From positions 1-36,540 of the IMG/VR virus record IMGVR_UViG_3300036715_001408: a stretch of 36,540 nt of DNA; one strand, given 5' to 3'. The notes beneath the pieces are model-generated. The model had not been told where the DNA came from. It made no database searches and saw only the letters and a list, made by a program, of their open reading frames with translations. Shown piece after piece: positions 31,355 through 36,540 of the stretch. Position 1 is the stretch's first letter; every line of letters begins with the position of its first letter. This DNA comes from a virus. The position numbers and the translations under genes were made by a program.

Positions 31355-31390
31355 CTACCCCTTCGCTGGGCAAGAGGGGCCTCAGACAGC
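31355..31390 (-). repeat. 36-nt start-associated element, copy 9
   Basis: Minus-strand GCTGTC, 20 bases, GAAGGGGTAG, overlapping the last codons and TGA stop of the 31382-31678 gene and ending 31 nt before the ATG at 31323. Core can pair CTG(A)GGC with GCCCAG. Confidence 0.75.
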
Positions 31391-31678
31391 AGTGAGCACG
31401 AAGTAGTCGGTCGACAACGCTGCGTGACCGCCCGCATCCTCGAAGCGGACCAGCCAGGTATAGGTGGCGGGCTGGAAACCCGTGGTGTTGATGATGATCT
31501 TGTAGGTGCCGAGAGAGACGTGGACGACCGTGAGGCCGGTCACATCGAGGCTCGTAGTGCCATGCTTGAGCGACACCAGGATGACGGCTGCGGGATCGAC
31601 GAGTTCGCCGGTCGAGGGGTCCTTCGAGGTGGCCACCAGGACGACGGTCTCGCCGACCAGGTACGACTGCTTAGCCAT
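31382..31678 (-). CDS. Small Ig-like/beta-sandwich protein (98 aa)
   Basis: ATG at 31678 is nested in the stop of the upstream gene (GAGGAGGGGTGATG), which also supplies the ribosome site. The protein is a run of beta strands: MAKQSYLVGETVVLVATSKD, AAVILVSLKHGTTSL, VTGLTVVHVSLGTYKIIINT, ATYTWLVRFEDAGGH and STDYFVLTAV. This is an Ig-like or BACON-like seven-strand sandwich of the kind found as phage surface or tail proteins. It has no partner motif. The first of two element-linked membrane genes follows. Confidence 0.6.
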   Translation of the reverse strand: MAKQSYLVGETVVLVATSKDPSTGELVDPAAVILVSLKHGTTSLDVTGLTVVHVSLGTYKIIINTTGFQPATYTWLVRFEDAGGHAALSTDYFVLTAV

Positions 31679-32112
31679 CACCCCTCCTCGCTGTTCGTCT
31701 CGACGTAGAAGACCGGCTGATGCCTGGTCACGGCCATGTAGATCCGCTGCATGCCGATCGCAGCATCGAACGGTGCGGGTGAGACGACCGCGACCTGCTG
31801 CTGCATCCGACACTCGTTCCCCACGTCATCAGCCACGGTGATGAAGAAGATCCCGCGCCCCTGCGCGAGTCCGAGACTGGGACAGATCACGAGGTCAGTG
31901 CGCTCGTCGAGAGACTCGTAACCGAGCCGGAAGGTCTGACCGGCATCGTCTACGAAGGAGTAGGAGCGGGCTGCGATCGGCTTGTCCGAGACCACGAGGA
32001 AGTCGACGGGGTCGGGCCACTCGGCCCTCTCCTCGCTGGTGATCGTGACCCGGGGAGGCGTCTGGTCGACCGTGATGGTGACTAGCGCCGAGCGAAGATT
32101 GACGTTGCCCAT
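31678..32112 (-). CDS. Ig-like virion surface protein (144 aa)
   Basis: ATG at 32112 (MGNVNLRSALVTITVDQTPP) overlaps the upstream stop by one base. Strands VTITVDQTPPRVTITSEE, PVDFLVVSDKPIAARSYSFV and GIFFITVADDVGNECRMQQQ form a sandwich. The VDxTPP start and VADDVGN strand match bacterial Ig-like domains of the Ig-like/HYR-type used on phage capsids and tails. The last part (QRIYMAVTRHQPVFYVETNS) may be an attachment segment. It shares the VDxTPPx motif with the following, larger gene in the cluster. Confidence 0.65.
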   Translation of the reverse strand: MGNVNLRSALVTITVDQTPPRVTITSEERAEWPDPVDFLVVSDKPIAARSYSFVDDAGQTFRLGYESLDERTDLVICPSLGLAQGRGIFFITVADDVGNECRMQQQVAVVSPAPFDAAIGMQRIYMAVTRHQPVFYVETNSEEG

Positions 32113-32780
32113 CAGGGGGACCAGCGGCCAGAGGCGTCCTTGACGAACACCTTGATGATGACCGGCCCGTCGCCGGGGCTCGCAGCCTGGAGGTCGGCCC
32201 CCTTGACCGTTGTGGTGATCGGCGTGGTCGCAGGGAAAGAGCCTGTCCCGACGACGTTGACCGAGCCGTGCGCGATGCCGATCGCGGATCCCCCGTAGTA
32301 CGGGCTCGCGGTCGTCGGCATGACTCGCACCTCGTAGTCGGTGAAGGGGTGATTAGCCTCCCACGAGAAGGACGCGGTGTCGTGGCCGGACACCTCCGAG
32401 ACCCGGCTCACCAGAGACGGCACGACGATGGTCACCAGCGGGTAGCCGGGGTCATAGTCGATGTAGGCACCGAACACCGGGCTGAGGTTGCCGAGGTCGT
32501 CTCGGACCCTGGCGTAGATGCGCTTGCGGCCGACCGGAACCGAGAAGGTGACGTCGGTGTCTGCGGTGAAGGGGATCCACGTCGAGTTGGTCTCGAAGTC
32601 CTGGATATTCACGTTGGCCGTGAGGTCGACGTCGCCCCAGATCTTCATGTCGGCCGCACCGGATGCCGTGAGGTGCACGGTTCCGTCGAGCGATGCAGTG
32701 AAGAGCACCCCTCCGTCGAGGACCATCTGAGGGTTGCCTGGAGGCGTCGTGTCCACGGAGAGCGTGAAGGCGTTCGTCAT
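32112..32780 (-). CDS. Two-domain Ig-like virion protein (222 aa)
   Basis: ATG at 32780, overlapping the upstream stop by 4 nt. Residues about 1-115 form one Ig-like domain with VDTTPPGNPQMVLDGG and VGRKRIYARVRDDLGNLSPV; residues about 120-222 form a second with DTASFSWEANHPFTDYEVRV and IIKVFVKDASGRWSP. The pattern TTPP...R[DV]xxGNxS is that of bacterial Ig-like repeats. It is likely a structural ornament, coupled to the neighbouring one-domain proteins, which could form a hetero-assembly or a series of duplicated domains. Confidence 0.65.
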   Translation of the reverse strand: MTNAFTLSVDTTPPGNPQMVLDGGVLFTASLDGTVHLTASGAADMKIWGDVDLTANVNIQDFETNSTWIPFTADTDVTFSVPVGRKRIYARVRDDLGNLSPVFGAYIDYDPGYPLVTIVVPSLVSRVSEVSGHDTASFSWEANHPFTDYEVRVMPTTASPYYGGSAIGIAHGSVNVVGTGSFPATTPITTTVKGADLQAASPGDGPVIIKVFVKDASGRWSP

Positions 32781-33058
32781 GGCATCGCTTCCCCTGCTGG
32801 TTCTTCGATCTCCGGCATCTCAGGTTGCTCAAGCAGTTCGGAGACTGCCTTCTCCCGGTTCAACTGCTTGGCGAGCCAGCCCAGCGGGCCGACGAGCCAT
32901 CGCAGAATAGCCCGGACGATGAGTGGGGCGTTGGCCCTGTCGAGGTAGTCGAGCAGGGTGGTTCCGTGCTTCGACAAGGCCCAGACCAGGGCCCGGTACT
33001 CGCGGATGATCAGCGGGGCCAAGACGATCAGGAGCAGAACGACCAGGAACTCGTCCAC
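32777..33058 (-). CDS. Small membrane protein with acidic tail (93 aa)
   Basis: ATG at 33058 (MDEFLVVLLLIVLAPLIIRE), 3 nt after the upstream stop; the Met/Leu/Val-rich first 20 residues form one membrane segment. A second weaker hydrophobic stretch lies at about 45-65 (APLIVRAILRWLVGPLGWLA). The C-terminus is acidic (EKAVSELLEQPEMPEIEEPA). It may be a membrane-bound virion or holin-like protein. No family is recognised. Confidence 0.55.
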   Translation of the reverse strand: MDEFLVVLLLIVLAPLIIREYRALVWALSKHGTTLLDYLDRANAPLIVRAILRWLVGPLGWLAKQLNREKAVSELLEQPEMPEIEEPAGEAMP

Positions 33059-33061
33059 TCA

Positions 33062-36000
33062 TCAGCCCATCCAGTCCTCGTCATCGTCGTCGTCGCCACG
33101 GATGGCGTCGAGCGCCGCGTAGTGCGTGTCTGCGATGTCGAGGACGTCGGTGTTGCCAGCGCGGCCGGGCTCGTCGATCAGGCGGCGCTGCTCCTCCGGA
33201 GAGAAGGCCCGCATCGCAGTCTTCCCCTCCAGGTGGGCTCGCGCTGCTGCGGCGATGTCCGAGTCGCTCGGGCCAGGGCCTCCGCGACCCGAGTCCTTCA
33301 TGATGACCTGTGCCCCGGCAGTGCGCTGGAACTCGGCGACGATCGACTCGACCGAGCCGGTCGACATGATCGACTCGCTCTCGGGGCTCAGTACGTCGTC
33401 ATAGACGGCATGCCCCTGACTGGACTGGTCTCCCAGCAGGCCATCGCTGATCGCCGATCCGTCGGTCGACGGGAGGGCGGGCTCAGGCTCGTCGTGGAGA
33501 TCTGCCTGGACGCCGTACTCGTTCTGGTCTCCCGAGTCCCAGGTGGCCGTGCCGTCATCAAGGGACGACTCGTGCTGGCCACCCATGGGTGAGAGGTCGT
33601 CATCGGAGTTGCATCCAGGGCAGTTGCCCTTGCTATCTGGCGTGACGCCCATCCCGCAGAAGTGGCACCAATGCGTCGGAGAGAGTTCGTTCTCCGGCGT
33701 GTGCATCGTCGGTGCAGCCTCGCCGGAATCAACGCCCTGGAGCATCACTGCGTCCGCCGGGGAGGACACGTCGCACTTGGAGTTGCCCGAGTGGTGGTGG
33801 ACCCACGGGACGTTGGGATCCATTGTCGTGCGCCTGATCGACTTGCCGCAGTTCGCGCAGACGTCGGAGTCGCCCTCGTACGCCTGCTCGCTGTAGTGCG
33901 ACGCGACGCGGTCACCCATCGTCATCGGGCTGATCGAGTGCCAGCCGATGGGGTCGGGACCGGCCGCGAATCCGGCGCTGGCCGGGTTCTCCATCGGGTC
34001 CTTCTGCTTGGTCGCGCCGGGCAGCGTCGGCCATGTCTGCTGAGGCGGCGCAGGCTCGCCCCAGGCATCGTTGACCGCAGCCATCTTGGCGAAGCGCACC
34101 AGGGCCGTCGATCGGATCGAGGAGGCCTCAAGGAGGATGCCGATCTCGTCAGCGTCGTCTCCGGACGTGGCCATCTGCGCGACGGTCGTGATGACCGGCG
34201 CAGGCTCGATGACCTTCGACCAGACGGTGCGCATGTTGCCCGGCGGCACGGTGCGGCGCGTCAGGTTCTTGTCGTCGTCCTTGTCGAACTGGATGACGAC
34301 CGGGGTGCGCTTCTTCTGGCCGGGGAGCAGGCCATCGCCCTGGCTGACCTCGCGGCCGAACATGCCCCGAGAGGAGGCCTCGAACTGGACAGCCAGCGCG
34401 TGGCTGCACATGCGCCCCTCGAAGCGCTTGTAGCGAGGGCTGCGTCCCCAGGCGTACGCGGCCCACTTGCAGCCGCACTGCCAGATCGCGATCTTGCGCG
34501 AGCCGGGTGCGTACTGGAGACCGGTCTCGTAGATGTGGTGGTCGCCCTTGACCTCAGCCTGGATGCCCTGGCTCGAAGCGACGACGATGCGGACACCGCC
34601 CTCGGTGCGGATCCGCTTGGCCTTGTTGCGGACGTCGCTCCACGAGCCCGTGAACTCGAAGCGGAACTCGGGGTCGGCTGCCGCCTCGCGGATCAGCGAG
34701 TAGGGGTCGAGCGAGGAGTACTTGCTCGGGCCGATGCGGTTCTCGGCCAACTCGTCATAGACGTGGTGCGGCGTCCCGGCGAAGGCGTCCTCGATCTTCT
34801 CGGCGGCGTCGTAGAAGCCACGCTGCGGCTCGTGCAGGTGGCCGTCCTTGCCCGACTCGTTCTTGCGGTTGACCCAGACGCCCTCGTCGTAGAGGTGCTT
34901 GCGGAGCGGCTCACCGCAGTGGACGCAGGTGCTGTCGTACGGGCCCGGGGTCCCCTGAGACGAGTACTTCGTCGGACCCTCGTGCTGCTGGTCGAGCAGC
35001 CACTCGCTCCCTGAGGTGGCGTCGTTGACCTGCTTGCGGAGGTTCTTCTCCTCGGGGCTCGCGACGTCGTTGGCGAGCCAGCCCGGCATCTCGCCAGGCT
35101 TCTGCTCGTACATCGACTGCGGGTGCTCGGTGCAGTCGTAGTTGTTGCAGTCCCATGCGCCGTGCCCGTCGAACGCCTGGTGCAGAGGGCGGCCCCAGGC
35201 GTCGTGCGTTCCCTCGGCATGACGCGCCTGGGCCCACTCGTAGTGCTCGTCGCCGGAGTGACCGCCCCCTCCGCAGTTACACGGACCCGAGGCTGCCGTC
35301 TTCGAGGCCTGGCCACGGATCTCGTTGATGCGATCCTTGGCCATCATGAGGTCGTCGGTGGGGCCGGAGTACTCACCTGGGTGCTGCTCGCGGATGTGCC
35401 GCGAGCGAGCGTCCTCGGTCATGAACCCGTCCTTGCAGTGCGGGCATCCGAGACCGGGCTCGTAGGTGAAGGACTCGCCCTTCCAGGTGTCGTGCCCGTG
35501 CGAGTACTCCTTGCCGTCGCTGTCGTCGGTCGGGCCTACCTGGAGATCGCGGTGGTCCCCATGGTCAGCAGTCTTGCTCGACCACTTCGTCGGGCCGATC
35601 TTGTTGTCGCCGAGCAGGCCCTTGAGGTGCTCGCTGTCCCCCAGCGCGTCATCGACGGTCTCGCCGACGTCGCGCTGCTGGGCGTGCTCGTAGTCGGGGC
35701 TGTTGCGCATCATCCAGCCGTGCGGGTCCTTGTCGTACTCCTGGCGGTCATTGGACGTGTCCAGGTGGCCGTCGACCCAGTGGTTGGGGTGGTAGCCGGG
35801 GTGCTCGTCCTCGTGGTCCCACAGCGCGGCACGGGCCTGGGCCTCGTCCGGGAAGTGTCCGAGGTACGCGCGCCCGTGGTGGGCGTGGTACGCGGTCTCG
35901 TTGCCCCAGCGGTTGGTGCCGACCTCGACCCTCGCGTCGTCGGGGTCCGGCCCCTCTGGATCGTGGTCGAGGTCCTCGTCCTCGTCGCCCTCGACCTCAG

Positions 36001-36540
36001 CCGTGCGGGAGAAAGGGGGCGGCTCTGCCAGCGAGTAGGTACGACGACGATCCATCGCGTCAGCGTGCCGGTCGTAGGGATCGCCGGAGTCCATCGCGGA
36101 GTCGGGGTCGTCGTAGTAGTCGTCCTGGTCGTCGCGCGGCTCGTGGTCGGTGAACTGGTGGATGTCCTTCTCACCGCAGTGCGGGCACGCGCCGTGCGCG
36201 TCGTAGTTGAAGTCGCCTCCGCAGGAGTTGCACTGCGTGTCGGCCGGAGCCTCGCCGGGGTCGCGCTGGTTGGCGACCTCGGAGGAGTACTGGCTCATCT
36301 CGGCATCGTTGACGGCGTGGCGGGGTGCGTAGCGGCGGGCAGCATCCTGATACTGCTTCTTCGAGCAGTCCTCGCACTGGGACGGGAAGGCCACCGGTCC
36401 GTTCTCGGTCTGTCGGTCTCCGCCCAGGGTGCGCATCTCGTCGACCGGCTTGGTCTTGCCGCAGTCCTCGCACTCAGCCGTGTCTGGCTCGGAGAGCGAG
36501 GTCTCGGTCTGGCGGAGCGAGGCGTAGGACGTGATGGGGG
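33062..36540 (-). CDS. Giant zinc-rich virion protein with SWIM finger, C-terminal part (>1158 aa visible)
   Basis: The frame is open to the window edge and its start lies beyond it; the internal ATG at 36436 falls inside a zinc motif (ECEDCGKTKPVDEMRTLGG), so it is not the true start. It carries many Cys pairs: CEDC, CNSCGGDF, CPHCGEK, CPHCKDG, CNCGGGGH, CVHCGEP, CANCGKS, CHFCGMG, CPGCNSD. At about 34405-34500 it has a SWIM finger: IWQCGCKWAAYAWGRSPRY followed by GRMCSHALAV (CxC...CxH). Three copies of a ~26-residue module end in GPTKWSS or GPSKYSS (35576, 34958, 34712). Sites such as FSRTAE, ASKTAA, FQRTAG and GKTAMR recur. It is encoded just upstream of the head genes, so a portal-associated or internal virion protein is likely. 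The function is not recognised. Confidence 0.7.
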   Translation of the reverse strand, partial: PITSYASLRQTETSLSEPDTAECEDCGKTKPVDEMRTLGGDRQTENGPVAFPSQCEDCSKKQYQDAARRYAPRHAVNDAEMSQYSSEVANQRDPGEAPADTQCNSCGGDFNYDAHGACPHCGEKDIHQFTDHEPRDDQDDYYDDPDSAMDSGDPYDRHADAMDRRRTYSLAEPPPFSRTAEVEGDEDEDLDHDPEGPDPDDARVEVGTNRWGNETAYHAHHGRAYLGHFPDEAQARAALWDHEDEHPGYHPNHWVDGHLDTSNDRQEYDKDPHGWMMRNSPDYEHAQQRDVGETVDDALGDSEHLKGLLGDNKIGPTKWSSKTADHGDHRDLQVGPTDDSDGKEYSHGHDTWKGESFTYEPGLGCPHCKDGFMTEDARSRHIREQHPGEYSGPTDDLMMAKDRINEIRGQASKTAASGPCNCGGGGHSGDEHYEWAQARHAEGTHDAWGRPLHQAFDGHGAWDCNNYDCTEHPQSMYEQKPGEMPGWLANDVASPEEKNLRKQVNDATSGSEWLLDQQHEGPTKYSSQGTPGPYDSTCVHCGEPLRKHLYDEGVWVNRKNESGKDGHLHEPQRGFYDAAEKIEDAFAGTPHHVYDELAENRIGPSKYSSLDPYSLIREAAADPEFRFEFTGSWSDVRNKAKRIRTEGGVRIVVASSQGIQAEVKGDHHIYETGLQYAPGSRKIAIWQCGCKWAAYAWGRSPRYKRFEGRMCSHALAVQFEASSRGMFGREVSQGDGLLPGQKKRTPVVIQFDKDDDKNLTRRTVPPGNMRTVWSKVIEPAPVITTVAQMATSGDDADEIGILLEASSIRSTALVRFAKMAAVNDAWGEPAPPQQTWPTLPGATKQKDPMENPASAGFAAGPDPIGWHSISPMTMGDRVASHYSEQAYEGDSDVCANCGKSIRRTTMDPNVPWVHHHSGNSKCDVSSPADAVMLQGVDSGEAAPTMHTPENELSPTHWCHFCGMGVTPDSKGNCPGCNSDDDLSPMGGQHESSLDDGTATWDSGDQNEYGVQADLHDEPEPALPSTDGSAISDGLLGDQSSQGHAVYDDVLSPESESIMSTGSVESIVAEFQRTAGAQVIMKDSGRGGPGPSDSDIAAAARAHLEGKTAMRAFSPEEQRRLIDEPGRAGNTDVLDIADTHYAALDAIRGDDDDDEDWMG
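34712..34735 (-). repeat. Diverged copy of the GPTKWSS-coding repeat (GPSKYSS)
   Basis: Codes IGPSKYSS in the giant protein, after an IEDAFAG helix. Same codon pattern as 28470-28493 and 35576-35599 but with several changes. Confidence 0.7.
34958..34981 (-). repeat. Diverged copy of the GPTKWSS-coding repeat (EGPTKYSS)
   Basis: Codes EGPTKYSS after a VNDATSGSEW helix in the giant protein. Boundaries are given to within a few bases. Confidence 0.7.
35576..35599 (-). repeat. 24-nt repeat coding IGPTKWSS, copy in the giant protein
   Basis: Identical to 28470-28493 in the protease-fusion gene; preceded by VDDALGDSEHLKGLL. Confidence 0.85.

Noticed and set aside
296-31390. The repeated element as a known riboswitch or as an intrinsic terminator
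   Set aside because: No riboswitch consensus I know fits, the dyads differ in register between copies, and the copies lie after true hairpin terminators and close to start codons.

Overview
The window is a 36.5-kb piece of the late (virion structure) region of a large, high-GC, tailed bacteriophage. All 39 genes I can support lie on the minus strand, packed with 1-16 bp overlaps (TGATG or ATGA junctions) or short gaps, so transcription runs from high to low coordinates. The high GC, the SD-type ribosome sites and the protein styles (collagen-like and FN3 fibres, DUF6011-like zinc protein, zinc-ribbon giants) suggest an actinobacterial host; the genus cannot be read from the sequence. A protein at the window's low end opens with a PGVYV motif typical of tail sheaths, so the virion is probably contractile-tailed (myovirus morphology). 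No tRNA, rRNA, integrase, CRISPR or IS element was seen.

Layout in transcription order. (1) 36540-33062: the C-terminal >1150 residues of a giant zinc-rich protein with a SWIM finger. (2) 33058-29565: small membrane proteins (holin/spanin-like candidates), three Ig-like beta proteins and a DUF6011-like protein with a convincing sigma70-type promoter in front. (3) 29462-20807: head genes: prohead protease fused to a C-terminal Nudix domain, an 800-residue zinc-ribbon protein with a DUF7178-like core, probable scaffold, probable decoration protein, HK97-fold major capsid protein, then a Cys-containing small protein. (4) 20795-7353: acidic protein and a long battery of surface and fibre proteins (FN3, collagen-like, Gly-rich adhesin, repeat fibre, LamG lectin, CBM-type fibre) with two connector/baseplate-like proteins among them. 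(5) 7309-5342: coiled-coil protein and a methyltransferase-glycosyltransferase-TPR fusion that may decorate the fibres. (6) 5292-1367: a zinc protein and then an unusual cassette of five small genes that all begin with the same 15-nt start and the peptide MSLLW; bodies alternate between ParB-like (LDGHHR) and ADP-ribosyltransferase-like folds, with one structural-looking gene inserted. (7) 1370-1: membrane protein, probable tail completion protein and the tail sheath start.

Two patterns are the most likely undescribed biology. First, a 36-nt element (CCTGTC, exactly 20 variable bases, GAAGGGGTGA/TAG) occurs nine times, always on the minus strand in an intergenic gap and 14-49 nt upstream of a start codon, including those of sheath, protease, scaffold and decoration genes; it looks like a phage-specific late promoter or leader element. 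Second, the MSLLW cassette looks like a set of effector domains sharing a common N-terminal tag, possibly for packaging into the virion. A third is a repeated module ending in GPTKWSS that occurs three times in the giant protein and once in the protease fusion, partly with identical DNA.
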